From contig JAACJM010000090.1 in NCBI GenBank assembly GCA_013368315.1, positions 124,001-188,000 on the forward strand: a stretch of 64,000 nt of DNA, read 5' to 3'. Source of the stretch: Tetrapyrgos nigripes. Lineage: Eukaryota > Basidiomycota > Agaricomycetes > Agaricales > Campanellaceae. Both the position numbers and the translations under genes were made by a program. Below the pieces are notes generated by a model. The model was not told the origin of the DNA. It made no database searches and worked only from the letters and a program-made list of their open reading frames with translations. Numbering within the stretch: position 1 is the stretch's first letter; each line of letters opens with the position of its first letter. This document shows positions 10,050 through 21,800 of the stretch, piece after piece.

Positions 10050-11486
10050 GGCTCCTGAGGCCCAGTGAAAAGTCGGTTTCCCTAGAGCGAACCAGAGCGA
10101 ATGTGCACCCGCAAATGATCGGGGAAAAAAGAGTCAGAAAGAGTCCGAGCGAACTAGGTTATACATATGCTAGGTATTGCACTAGATAACTACTAGATAA
10201 CTGCTAAAGTATGGCTAATTCTCCTTACTTTGTTGTCAAAGCAACTAGTTCCTATGAAGTTAGGCTAAGTTAGCCAGGTAACTTCACTCTACTTGTCCAA
10301 CTTATCATTATGTATCCTATGTACTGCGTAGTACAATGTTATCTACACTGTACAAAGGCATAGCTTCGTTTCGTCAACAACTTCGGCAGGTCCCGAGCAT
10401 CTTAGAAACACTCGACGTCATTCAAGGACTTCGCGCCTTTCTCTTCCTTCTACCATCACCATTGCCAGTTGACTTCTTCTCTTTCATGTTCGACGCGCAA
10501 TCCGCCTGGCCAACGCCGTTACCTTCAAAGCCTTACGCGTCTCTGATGTGAACGATGGATGGAATTGGTTGTACAAGTGGGTTTTGTTGTCCGGTGAGTC
10601 CTCCGTTGGTCGTGCTACCATCTTTCTCTAACCCGCCTTTTCCATCAGGTGTGTGCTAGTGGGTATTTGTATTCTGGGTACGTCTCGGACACATTCCTGT
10701 ACGCTGCCCACTAACTCCCTGGCCAACGTCGTCGTGATCTGCAAAGGCGTTTTCTCATCGTTCAGTGAGTCTTCTGTGTCGCGTTATCTTCTTTCTCTAA
10801 CCCGCCTTTTGCATTAGGCGAATTTGTATGGATATCTGGGCTCCCGGTGTGTCTTGGATGCACCACCGTATCGTTGCAGTACTGATGGACTTCTTGTGCA
10901 GCTATTTTCCACTTTGCAATTGTCCACGTCGAATTTTTAGGTACCTCTTCGTGGACTTGTACTGAATCCTACTTTCCTCTTCAGGCATTTCCAAGTCATT
11001 GTGAGTTCCCTGCAAATGTCCTTCACTTCGTTCACTAACTGGTGCCGTTTCTAAGTCTAGATTTTGTATGCAAGTTCAATTTTTCATTTTACAACCACAA
11101 GGAGTGTATAGAGAAAGCAGGGAACGAGAACGAACGAGAACGAATGAGAGCCATTATACAATGTAATATTAAGTAGAATCAGAGTGAATCGGAACGAACG
11201 TGTACATTAATTGGATCAGAACCAGAGTGAGCCAGAGAGAACCAGAGCGAGCACATCAATTAGTGCACCCTATTCAAACCAAACGGACGAGAGCGAATGA
11301 GAGCGAATATACTCAAAATCTTCCAAAAAATGCTCGCTCGGACTCAGTTTGACTCAATACAGATAATGAGTGGTGCACAATTTTGTAACGAGAGCGAACA
11401 CAGGCGAATCAGACTGAGCGTCTTTTGAACATTCGCTGGGGTTCGCTCTGGGCCCATTGACTTTTCACTGGGCCTGAGGCCTGAGC
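10050..11486. mobile_element. Probable TIR element with GAGCGAAC subterminal repeats
   Basis: CTCCTGAGGCCCAGTGAAAA (10052-10071) is mirrored by TTTTCACTGGGCCTGAGG (11462-11479). Just inside each end are AGAGCGAACC/AGCGAATG blocks, again inverted to each other. The right inner flank (11120-11400) is crowded with variants of GAGCGAAC and GAACGAGA, like the subterminal transposase-binding arrays of DNA transposons. The middle (10330-11080) has a CT-rich, possibly captured gene fragment but no transposase I recognise. Target duplication is unclear. Confidence 0.55.
10594..10817 (+). other. Two near-identical intron-like segments in tandem
   Basis: 10594-10648 (55 nt) and 10765-10817 (53 nt) both begin GTGAGTC and both end with TTCTCTAACCCGCCTTTT-N-CAT-Y-AG, containing a CTAAC branch point. 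The flanking exon-like sequence is much less similar, apart from CCTGGCCAACG and a TTTGTAT...CTGGG block. Either a roughly 171-bp tandem duplication with conserved introns, or an introner-like pair. The frame around them is broken, so any host gene is a pseudogene. Confidence 0.5.
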
Positions 11487-11489
11487 TAA

Positions 11490-12900
11490 TAATAGCGAGG
11501 CATAGACGTAAATAGATGCAAATAGCTGGATATATCTACAGTTCTTACAGGGCCTGAGCGATGACATATTTGCCATAACTTTGTTCCCGGTGCTCTCCGA
11601 TAGGGACTGATGAGAAATGTTTCTTATCGTCTCTAAGTTTTCACAAGGTTGAGGCCTTTTTGGCATTGGCTTTGCTTTCTTGATTGAATAGGCAAATTGT
11701 ACGAGAGCCCAGGGGGACGGAGAAAAATAATTAAGGATATAGGGCCAGAAAATTTTTTAACACCTCCGACAGCTGAACCAACTAACACCCTCGTGGGAAT
11801 TACGAGGCCCTTTAGGGTCTCGTTCTTATAACCTGACGTTTCTGCATGTGGCTATGCTCGATAACTCCACCGGTCCCCGGTGCCATTTGATCACCGTAAC
11901 CGGTCATCGGCCGTTGCCGCAAAGACGCGTGATCTGCAACGCTCATCATCTTTCACCCTTACTCATCGCTGCTCACCATCCATGAACTGATTACTTGGGC
12001 CTCGTTACTGCCACGCGAAGCGGTGGCCCACAGCTCCTTCATATACTATATATAGAAGGTATTTGTAAGCACATGTGCGCATTATCCGCCCACATAAGTC
12101 GCTTCAACCTCCCGCTACCCTCAAGCACGTTTCTGCTTTGCGCAAAGTCTCACATTCCCATTTGTTGGAGGGATATGCGAGCCCTACACATGTCAAATAC
12201 TCGACGGATAAATTGGCATTTTTGGCATGTGGTGTAACAATCCAGGCCATTCTGGGCCAAATTTTGAGGACAAAAGCCATTTTTCGGGTGCTGCCGCATA
12301 TTGTACATCTTTTCTATCTGTTTAGAGTATGTTCTGTCATCTGTATGGTCATCAGCCTTGGGATCATCGTTTAACTCCCAGTCCTTTGCTAGTACCTGTA
12401 CAGCAGGGCTAGAGATGACCGAATGCTGAAGTGAACCAAGAAAAGAACTAAGATTTGATCCGTCACGCATCACATTGGCCACTGAACTAAATGAACTGAA
12501 CCTCAAATTCGTCATGGAAAAAATGACTGAACTTCCTTAGATCTCTGAAGCAAATTCACATTTGCATTGAGAGTATGCATGCTGTTTGTGAGAACGTTTC
12601 TCGGAAGCAAGGCGTGGAAGATTTATTCATCCCATCAGCAGGTCAGCGCCATACGAAGCTTCTAGATTTCTGGACTCGTCACCAGGCTGCTTGCAAAGAA
12701 GCAACAATGTGGCGAGCATGTTGCCGCAGGCAGACTGTACATTAGTCTAAGGAGAGATTGCATTACTCTAACTCAGTTCAGCGCGCAAATAGTTTAGAAT
12801 CTCTACCGCCACTTCCCCGTCAGCCACCGCTTCCTTCGGGGTAATGGACTCCTAACTCCACGGGAATTGGATAAATTTCCGGCCGCCAGAAATTAGCTCA
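11490..12900. other. Intergenic stretch with dispersed repeat fragments
   Basis: Holds both ends of a TTACGAGGCC-family copy (11799-11857 and 11995-12040). A minus-strand open frame of 121 codons (12515-12150) shows no recognisable domain. Nothing else is supported. Confidence 0.4.
11799..12040 (+). repeat. TTACGAGGCC dispersed repeat, near full length
   Basis: Begins TTACGAGGCCCTTTAGGG-TCTCGTT, then TTTCTGCATGTGGCTATGCT, and ends GGCCTCGTTACTGCCACGCG followed by AAGCGGTGGCCCACA. The same start and end blocks bound the copies at 53043-53216 and 48122-48765. Confidence 0.65.
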
Positions 12901-12945
12901 AATCGTGCCGTGCAATCCTACCTACCTTCGGGCATGTCAAAAATG

Positions 12946-12951
12946 TATAAA
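12946..12951 (+). promoter_or_regulatory. TATA box of the 12-Cys secreted protein gene
   Basis: TATAAA in ATGTATAAAGAGG, 130 bp upstream of the ATG at 13076. A pyrimidine-rich leader (TCATTGTCAACAGCAACCCT and CAACCCATCC) lies between. Confidence 0.55.
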
Positions 12952-13075
12952 GAGGGAGAGGTCATGTCCAGCTTCGACAGCTCTCATTGTCAACAGCAAC
13001 CCTCTTCAGTCCACAGTAAGCACTCTCGAGATCCCATTCCATTGAAGACTCCAACCCATCCATCAAACTCCCAGA

Positions 13076-13414
13076 ATGGTCCGCCTACTCACCTCCGCCA
13101 TACTTTTTCTGGCCGCCTCCATGACGGTCAGCGCTTGCAAGTGGTGCCAATGCCTGAGAGATGACGGCAGCCATTGCTGTGTTTATACGGTAAGACCCGA
13201 CCTAGTCTAGTCTGCCACCCTTACCAAAAGCTGACACGTCTTGCCTGTCCAGACGGGAAATAGTGACTCCGATTGCGAGAGCATGTGCAAGCAAGTGCAC
13301 GACGCAAGTGGCAACCTGTGCGGCAGCACCTCATCGCTGAACTACAAGTGTGCGACGCTGCCCGAATGCAACGACCGCTCGCACTGCCGCGAGTCTCACG
13401 CTTGCCTGACTTGA
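13076..13414 (+). CDS. Cysteine-rich small secreted protein, two exons, 91 aa
   Basis: Exons 13076-13189 and 13253-13414, intron 63 nt (GTAAGA ... CTGAC ... CCAG), phase 0. ATG at 13076 gives a signal peptide (MVRLLTSAILFLAASMTVSA), so the mature protein is about 71 residues. It has 12 cysteines arranged CxxCxC, CC, CxxxC and five further single Cys, a pattern typical of disulphide-stabilised secreted fungal proteins. No known family is recognised; a role in the apoplast or as a candidate effector is inference from size, Cys content and signal peptide. The frame is intact and GC-rich compared with the transposon DNA on either side. A TATA box lies 130 bp upstream. Confidence 0.85.
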
Positions 13415-13419
13415 ACGAA

Positions 13420-14690
13420 GGTGGAAGACCAACTGTGTCTAGCTGGGAGTATATGAAAGGGAACATGCACTGGGATTTTCGGCAAGGCAACTGTGATGGA
13501 ACATCCAGTATCTTCTAATATTATCTTCGACTTCCTCTTTTAGATATACCGACAAGGTCGCGTATTCATTTTAATATCGAGTCTCTTTCTCTATCATTCT
13601 TTAGAAAACAGTATAAATACCTAGATCTGTCTACTGTACAAATACCTTTGAATCCAGAAGGTTTAACTTACTTTTGAGTGAGAATCCCTGAGTTGTTACG
13701 AGGCCGAAGAATGCGGCTGAGTTCTTTACACTCAGTTTCTGCTTGTGGCTATGCTACTGGGGTAAGGGGCCACTGCTTCGCATGGCAAATTATGAGGCAC
13801 TTTGCTTGCAGTTTCGGATAGCAATGTTAACAGCTAAATTTCATCATTCAGTGGATAGCATTGAATACTTACAGCATTTGTAACTCTGAAAAAAAGAACG
13901 TCGGTGGTGCTCTTGCTAGCAACAAGAACGCAAAGGGCGTGCCTCGCGTACCCTTTGATTGTCTGACGCTCTTCCCCCTTAGTTCTTCCTGTGCTCTGCA
14001 CAGACACTCCAATAACATTTCCAGTGTATCTTATTGACAATGAGAATTCGACATTTCTTGAATCTTTTCTGTGGATAGGTAGGAGGGAAGAGTTGATTCT
14101 AGTCTGATCCCAGTGAGGAGTGTGCAAGGTGGAGAAGACTGCAATACCGGAGATCGAGACGGGCCGAGCAAGGGAGAAACATCATCACTGTCGTTGTTGA
14201 CACGTTGACAGGGACGGACAAGGTAAAGCATCTCCGCACTATCAAATCATATGTAATCTATTCCGCTCCTCAGACTCGGAATCAGACTGCTTGAAACCAA
14301 CTCTTATTCCCTGCCTATCCATGAAAAAGATTCGAGAGATTCTTGAAGCCCGAGCCGTCATCATTGGCCATTGGATGCGCTGGAAATGCTATCAGTGAAG
14401 TGACTGTGTAGAGCACAGGAAGTAGTACTGAAGGGGAAGAGAAAATAGAGGCATGCGGCGCTTCGTTGAAGTTCGCGTTCTTGTTGCTAGCGGGAGCACC
14501 GCACATCCTCTTGATCTTGAGCCTGAGCTCGAAAACTCTACCTGTCCCTGCTCGGAAACCGTACCACTTGTATGTTATTGTCGTTACCGTCATTTTCGTT
14601 GTTACTACTGCAAGGTGGAGATAGCATGCAAGCTCAGTTTATGGTGGTAGTTACGAGGCCTTTATGAAAGCGAGTCGACACGCTGGCATA
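13420..14690. other. 3' flank of the Cys-rich gene and intergenic DNA
   Basis: Carries one compact TTACGAGGCC repeat copy (13694-13798). Overlapping frames near 13830-14600 on both strands have no recognisable domain. Confidence 0.4.
13694..13798 (+). repeat. TTACGAGGCC dispersed repeat, compact complete copy
   Basis: About 105 bp bounded by GTTACGAGGCC at the left and AAATTATGAGGCAC at the right. In between are GGCTGAGTTCTTTACACTCA, CTTGTGGCTATGCTACTGGG and GGCCACTGCTTCGCATGGC. It is the best single example for defining the family: the edges look like weak inverted copies of a TTAYGAGGC word. Confidence 0.65.
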
Positions 14691-14696
14691 CTATGC

Positions 14697-14975
14697 TGTT
14701 ATTATGCTGTTATAAACTGGACAAAATTATTTGAACACAAATCAACGAAAGTCAGGCAGATTTCACTCAAATTAACCAGATTTTACACCTTTTCATCTCC
14801 CGCAAATTCACACCCAGTGATCTCTCCCAAACTTATGTTTTTGATATCTCCCAAATTCATGCCTTCTCTCACGAACTCACGCCTTTCATTTCTCCTGAAC
14901 TCACACACCTCAGGTGAGTGTTCCGAATAAGCAATGTTTGAGCTCCGAACTGTAATGGTCAGCCTCTGATCTTAG
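14697..14975 (+). repeat. Dispersed repeat, copy 2 (TTATAAACTGGACAAAATTA)
   Basis: Diverged second copy of 9486-9735 in the same orientation, sharing TATAAACTGGACAAAATTAT, GAACACAAATCAAC, CAGATTTTACACC, TTCCGAATAA and CCGAACTGTAATG. It contains an extra block of about 20 bp (AAAGTCAGGCAGATTTCACT) missing from copy 1. Confidence 0.65.
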
Positions 14976-15402
14976 CATCATTGAGACCAATGCTCATGAT
15001 CATCCACTTTCTTCACACACCCAAGATCAGGAAACCATGGCCAGCCAAGTTGGACTACCGTTGAGTGCAGATTTACAGGGATGAAACCAAGTGAGTCTTT
15101 GGCAGACTGGTTTCTTTTTACTGCTCTGCAGAAAATCACAATAAACCTTACAATGAGGCCTTCTGAGTATAGGAGCTGTGACTATGTCAGTAGATATGCA
15201 TCAGTAAAACGTACATCCGGGTTTTCGGGGTTTTGATGCGGTTTTCGACGCTTTTACTGATCAAAGGTTTGCCGGAGCTTTTTTTACGCGTCTTTGATCG
15301 AGCTGTGCCTTTTTTTTTGAGGCTTGTACTTTGTCCCGGGCACGCAGGGGTTTTCGTTAGAGCTTTTCACAAACTTTAAGAGTACTTAGTAGTAAGTTAC
15401 AA

Positions 15403-16296
15403 TTACACTATATCTACCGAGTCTGAAAGACGTATCAGGTCCCACCCGCCAGTTTTAATGCGGTCTTGCAGGCGTCTCAACTCACAATGAAGTCCTAAAA
15501 CCTCTTTGCGCAACTTCGTATGCTCTTCAACAGCACGATCCCGTTCCCGTTCAGCCGATTCAAGAGCGTAAGAAGCTGCCTGTAGGTTCAATGACAGGGC
15601 TTCGCATCGCAGGTTTGAGTCATACAACGTGTCTGCTAGCTGGTCAATTCGTTCCTTGCATTGGGAGACGGGAGAAGGAGGATTGCCGTATCTGCGTATC
15701 AGAAAAGGACGAGGTTCTGTAACAGTGATCACTAGACAAAAATGGTATGATAAAGGTGAGCACTCACTGCCTACTGGAATATCGATCATGCTCGGGTCCT
15801 TCCAAAATTTCACCCTTCCCAGATCCTTGCTATACTGCTCTCGCAGTTCGTTGATCCTCGCCTCTTTATCAGTTTGATTCTCATCACGACCTAATAGATC
15901 CGTTTTGCTTGGGGACTCTGTAATGCTAGGCTACTGTCAATTGAAAAATGTTTCGAGATTATAATTCACGTACTTTGTTGATACTATTGTTGTATTGCCC
16001 TCAACGAGATCATCACTGCCAAAAGTTGCTGAGTATCAATCACAATAATAGAACAAAATCTTGCGCAGTAGATACATTTCTTCGGTCCTGGAAAAGACAT
16101 CAGGAGAATGTCGTGGCTCTGCTTTACAAGGTGTGCTATGCACAAGCACTTCTGGGGACTGCGAGGACTCTATAACTCTTCGCAACCAGCAAAGAGTAGA
16201 CAAGTTTGAGACAAGTATGTATAACGAGGGTAAAGCTTACAAGGTGTTTTGCCTCTTGGGTGTCCGAGGCTCAACGAGCTCAGCCTCTCGTTTCAT
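15403..16296 (-). pseudogene. Coiled-coil accessory gene of the Plavaka element
   Basis: Multi-exon gene downstream of the transposase on the same strand. Exon 1 (16296-16241) starts MKREAELVEPRTPKRQNT. Exon 2 (from 16175) includes HSPDVFSRTEEMYLLRKILF and, after an in-frame TGA that a C-to-T change would explain (CGA), FGSDDLVEGNTTIVST. Later exons give ESPSKTDLLGRDENQTDKEA and REQYSKDLGRVKFWKD, then after a roughly 50-nt intron a long heptad-like region (ERIDQLADTLYDSNLRCEAL ... SAERERDRAVEEHTKLRKEV) ending DSVDIV at 15403. Exon borders in the middle are ambiguous. Function unknown; its place inside the terminal repeats suggests an accessory protein of the transposon. Confidence 0.6.
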
Positions 16297-18863
16297 GAGT
16301 AGACGGAAGGAGACACAGAACGACAAAGAAAATTTTTAATAGTTGTTGTCGTCACCAGGAAGCCTTGATTACTTAATCCCTACTACGTCTCGGGCACTGA
16401 CTCGGGCTTTGACTCGGACTATGGGAATTTTGTTTACTACATACAGTGTACACGCAGTCACAAACTATCAAAAAGCTATCTCACGGGCCTACAAGTAGGC
16501 CCGAGAAACCACCCTCTAATGTATCCCCTTCCATAAAAACACAGTCGTAACGTGCAGCACCCCCGAACCAAGATTTGACAGCTCGAAGCCGTTCACGACG
16601 CATTCCACCTAGACCGGACATGTCACTGGGAGCAAAAAAGGTAGCTTGGGCCGAGTTATGGAGATAGACCGGATGGTCATCAAGGAAGTTGGGACACTGG
16701 TCGATGGGCACGTCACATCCTCGTTGGCCAAGGGGTGCATCCGGGTAGCGTTGGTTGTACAGAAAATGTCGTATCAAAACAGGAAGGGAAGGCTGCAAGA
16801 CATACACAGCCAGATCCGTCAGGGTTCTCGGAACTCCTTTAGCTAGATGAGATTCGTTTTAGTATAGTAGTATAAGGCTCTGCAAAAGAACTCGCCAGCA
16901 CGCTTGGATAATTTCACGTCTCCCTGAGAAAATGGTTCATCAACTGGCCCTTCATCTTCATTATCTCCGTTGTCAGGGGGTAGTGGGGGCGGTAAAGAGT
17001 CTTGTATCCTCTTGAGGTAGCCTTTGGGTGGTTGGAGTTTGTCTCTTGACTCGAGATCGACGCGATATGCTGCCAGCTTGTCCAAGCGTTGATTTGTGAG
17101 GAGCATCTGACCAAGAGGTTTGTTGCGGCTGGAGCGGTGCCAGGGACGTTTGACGGCCTTGATGTGTTTGGACTCTGTGATTGATGAGCAAAGCCCATTA
17201 GGAGCCCCAAACTGCTGGATAAGCGGTCGATAGTGTATCATGGAATGCTGGCGAGGTAAGGAAAAGCCGTCAGGACGTATACCGCTGGTCCTGAAGATTT
17301 CCCGATTGCGATGGAAGCGAGAAACAGCGTCATCAATAGCATTGAGAGCGTCTTCATCAATGACGCTGCACCTAACGAGGTAGCAGAACTCCATGAAGTC
17401 AGCTACAGCCCTGACCATCTGTGGTGGGACATGGCCGACAATTGCTGGAAGGAAAATCTTATGTGATACAATGAGATGAGACTCGCTAAAAGAATAACTA
17501 TTACTCACCTTCATCAGCCCTTTTGAATCATCTCCGGTCCATTGCTTAAACCCACGGCCCTCGTGAAACTGACGAAGACCTGCGTAAGGTGATGTGATTG
17601 AGATTCTAGAAGAAAATATCATCAAGACATCGAGCCTATAGTGGAGCTCATAAACGGACCTTCTGTCAATATCGGCCTTACGCTGGCTTGCCTCTTGCTT
17701 TGAGTATGTCGCATCAATGTACTCAAAGACCCAATCTACAAGATGGTCCTTGAAGGTGCCCTTGATTATTTGATGACGGAGGTCAGGTGATAACAACTCA
17801 TGTATGTCTGCCCGAGGGAAAGAACGAGTGAAAGGCTATGGGAGGACTTCATCAATTTGTAAGGGGTAATAATAGCAGATGAGAATGCACCTGAAGGTCG
17901 GCGACAATTCCATAATCATCCCACAACTCCTTTAGAGAGCATCCCTCACCAGCAAACAATGAGTCTGTATGCTCATGACTTCTCCTTCCGGGCACCGAGT
18001 CAAGATCATCTGGCGGAGCAGTACATCTTTATCATTGATCATCAGTATTTATACGGATAATAGAGAAAGATGTTGTACCTTGGACACCAACCCTGTACTA
18101 TACAGGCTAGCAGCGCTTGCTCTGGATAGTCAGCGATATAAGGACCCAGACCGTAGATAACACGTCGGTAGTGGCCGTCTGCGCATTTTGTGACTTTCGG
18201 AGATGTCATGTAGGGTTTTAGACTAGAAAGAACATGCTCGAGGGATGTGTGGAATAGCTGTCGGCGAAATTTCCGAAAATCAGCACCACCGGCATGGTCT
18301 TGTGAAGCTAGAAGTGACAATGCGCAAGGAAACTTGAATAATGTATAGTAATGAACTACTCACTTTTAGGGATTGCAAGAAAGCCGAGCAGGGCTACGGC
18401 ATTTCGATGTGCACGTCTGACTGAGGAATGGACGTTTCCAAGGGAAATATACAGTGGGTAGTAGTTGCTTTGCCCAGTCGCAACTGATACAGTCATTTTG
18501 TCACTGCCGAGGATTACTGGACAGAACATGGCACCGTGAGTACTTTCATCTTCCGTGATCTCGTCCTATGAAGTGGAGTTAGCCCTTAGAGCAAATTCAA
18601 TAAATATATGGACGATCGTTTTTTTTTTTCACGAGGGTCGACCTCAAAGGCTCAACGGCACTAGATTGGGGCATCGTTTTGGCCGAGTCCCGGCTTGCCC
18701 ACAGGTTACAGTACGCGACAAGTACGCGACCTCGCTGAGCACTCTTGATTCCATACTGCTATAGAACTTGTTCTAGATGTAATCATACTTTATTAGGACT
18801 ACAATATGCACAAGTTGCATAGCGGCTGTAGACTATAGTACTCGAGCTCACATTCTGTTTGTA

Positions 18864-21800
18864 CTGTACCATTTCGTTCTATTTGCGACCCCACCGTGAC
18901 CGTGACAGGGGGTCGCGAACATTTTTTTCGCGGGAATTGAGGCGTGATCCGTGACAAACCAAAATTTTCACGACCAGGTGGGGTGGGGTGGGGGGGCTGC
19001 GGATCTGATTGTTCAGTGGCTGGAATAGGTAATCTACCGACGCAAGAAGGAATAGCCAAGCCCCGGAACGGTAGATAGCTACATAGGTAATCCGTATTAC
19101 AAGAATGAGAAACAGCTTTTCGCCCACTTTACCGTTCACCATTCACTTCGTCCCTTTCCCTGCGTATGTATGCAATTCCCAAATCTGCACGAGAAGCCAT
19201 TCTTCCAAATCCGGCTCTCAACATCATCTCGTTTATCCGCTTTCCTACTCCAAACATCAGGGACACCAACCTCACTGCAAAACAGTGCACATCGGCAGAA
19301 CCCCCTACTAATGAAAGCCTTCGAGACATCAGCCTGCTTGACAGCCCACCCCCAGAACTGGTCCATCAGCTCTCCGAAATCATTAAAAAGGACCCCAACA
19401 TCCAATCTATCATCCTTCCATACGACGACATCGCCTTCGACGACCGCTTTCCGCTATAGCTGGTGACGTTCTGGACCGAGCTTATTCCAGTACGCACTGC
19501 TCAAAAAAGCTGGGCTCCCGCAGTCAGCAAACTCGAGCAGCGTAGGAAGTTGGAGACAGCACTGACTGGAGGGTTGGGGGAGGTTGTTGTTGATGTAGCT
19601 TACGAGGCTTTGCAGAGGCTAGAGTGGGGAGGAGTCATCAACGGGTTCCCTATACAGATTGAAAAGTGGTACCTGGCTTCGTTTTTTACCAATGACTGGC
19701 TATCAAGTGACCACCTTGACCTGCTTCTCGACTTGACCCGAAGCAAAATTGCGGCATCGGAACTTCGTGACATCGTTGAGCTGCCTAGTGAGTCAGCTCT
19801 CTTCATCCCAAAGATCAAACAGGCGTACCATCGACAGGACAGCTATCCATCACCTACCTTCCGATGGCTACACCAGACTGCAGGAAAATTGACGAGTGGA
19901 CACAAAACATTGCTAGGTACACTTGCCAACGTCAACGACAACCATTGGGTTACCATCGTCATTGATACTGAGCAAGCCATGATCTTTCACGGTGACTCCA
20001 TGGGCCACGATATCAATGACACCCTGGGGAGCGCCCTTCGCTGGTGGACCTATCAACATTTTGGAGTCAATTTTCGGGTTGAAGAGATGATGATAGAGAG
20101 GCAAGCAGACTCTTACTCATGTGGGCTCCTCGCTTGGGATGCTCTGGAGCATTTTCTGCTGGATGACCGGGAGAGCTTGATGGACAGTGGCCGTATGTAT
20201 GTTCATCGCTTGAATACCTTTCTGGAGATCATAACAAGGCACAACGATCAGGTATGTTATTGTCATTATTAATATGCACAAGTACTCACGTCTATTACAG
20301 ACCTTCACTAGCATTAGTCAAACATCTGCAGCTGACATTGACAGTAGTGACTCGTCATCCAACCATTCGGTCCGCTTCCATAGTGATGAGGAACGCATTA
20401 GTGATGGCGGTAGTGACGAGGATAGTGATGATGGGGAATTTGAAGGGAGCGACAAGGATAGTGACGGAGTGCCTTGGAGGCCAGTGATAGTGATAGTGAG
20501 GAATCGGAAGGGAGCAAGACTCGCTCTGGGGGTGATAGCAATGATGGTGACGATAACTGCAAACGCCGCCGTCTCAATTCAACTCCTTCAAATTACCCTG
20601 CTGCATCGTCTCCTCACGTCCAATTGGCTGGCGAAACGACTAAGCAGAAAAGGTCGGTCACCTCATCCACTCGTCGTGCGTTGGAAAAGCTGAAGGGCAC
20701 AGCATCTCCAGTGAAAAGAAAAGCTGGTGGCATCCTCAACTTTCTCAAGCCATGTACTCTGGAAGAACGACGCCAACATGTTACACAGGAGAACGAGAAG
20801 ATAAAGATGACCAAGGACGACAAGCAGCTTAGGGCATCAAAGAAGGTGACGTCTTCGAAGCTCAAGTTGCGGGAACAGGCGAGGGTGCGTCAGCAGAGGA
20901 AGAGGGAGAAGAAGAAAAAGGTGGAGATTGCGAGTGGAATAAGGAGTCCTGGTGGGAGAAAACAAAAAGTGAGTACGATTTAGCTTCATACACAGATTAA
21001 ATGTTCTGACCTGAGAAACAGATGGTGGAGCTCAAGGACCATGGCTCTAAACAACAAAAGACTTCTGTAGCTGAGCTTTCTCGCCCCAAGCGCCAGCTCA
21101 AGCCAATATTTGCAAGCCAGAACAGGAAACCCCAGGGTAGAAAACGAACGAAGCCCATTCAGAAAGCAAGATACACCCATTGGCAAGCTCCCTTTCTCTG
21201 GGACCGGATTGACGATGCAGCAAAGGAGGCTGGGTTCAGTGCTAGCAGGATTGTCAAACTGCTTCGGTCTTGGCATGAAGGCACCTTCAATGGTCTCAAC
21301 GAGAGCACTATCCGGGGTTGGATTGACCGTACTGGGGAAGCCCGATGCTGGAACAATGCTGTTATGGCACGAGTCAGAAAGGAGCATGACACCGGCCATT
21401 CTAAAGGAGGACGAAAGGGTATCCTAGTGAGTACAACTGTTTTCTATCTGTAGATACACAGTTTACTTACCTCCTTTGTAGTCGCATCATCCAGATGTCG
21501 TCAAAGCAATTACTAGCAGGCTGCAGCTTCTTCGTGACTCCAAGGCTCCTATATCGGTCATAACTGCTCGTGGTATCATGTTAGCAACAATTGTGGATAT
21601 GGCACCAGCACTACTCAGTCATACCTTCAAGGATGGTTCCACTTTTCAGGCCTTGGAGTCATTTGTTCGAGCTTTCATGCACAGCGCTATGAAGTGGTCA
21701 CCGCGGAAAGGGACTCGCGCTGCACACAAGCTGCCTGAGGATTGGGAGGAGCAGCTTGAGCGGAGCTTCTTGAGAAAGGTGTTTGCTATAAAAGAGGAAG

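Noticed and set aside
12150..12515. Minus-strand 121-codon frame
   Set aside because: No domain, no splice context, composition not protein-like enough; overlapped by plus-strand frames of similar length.
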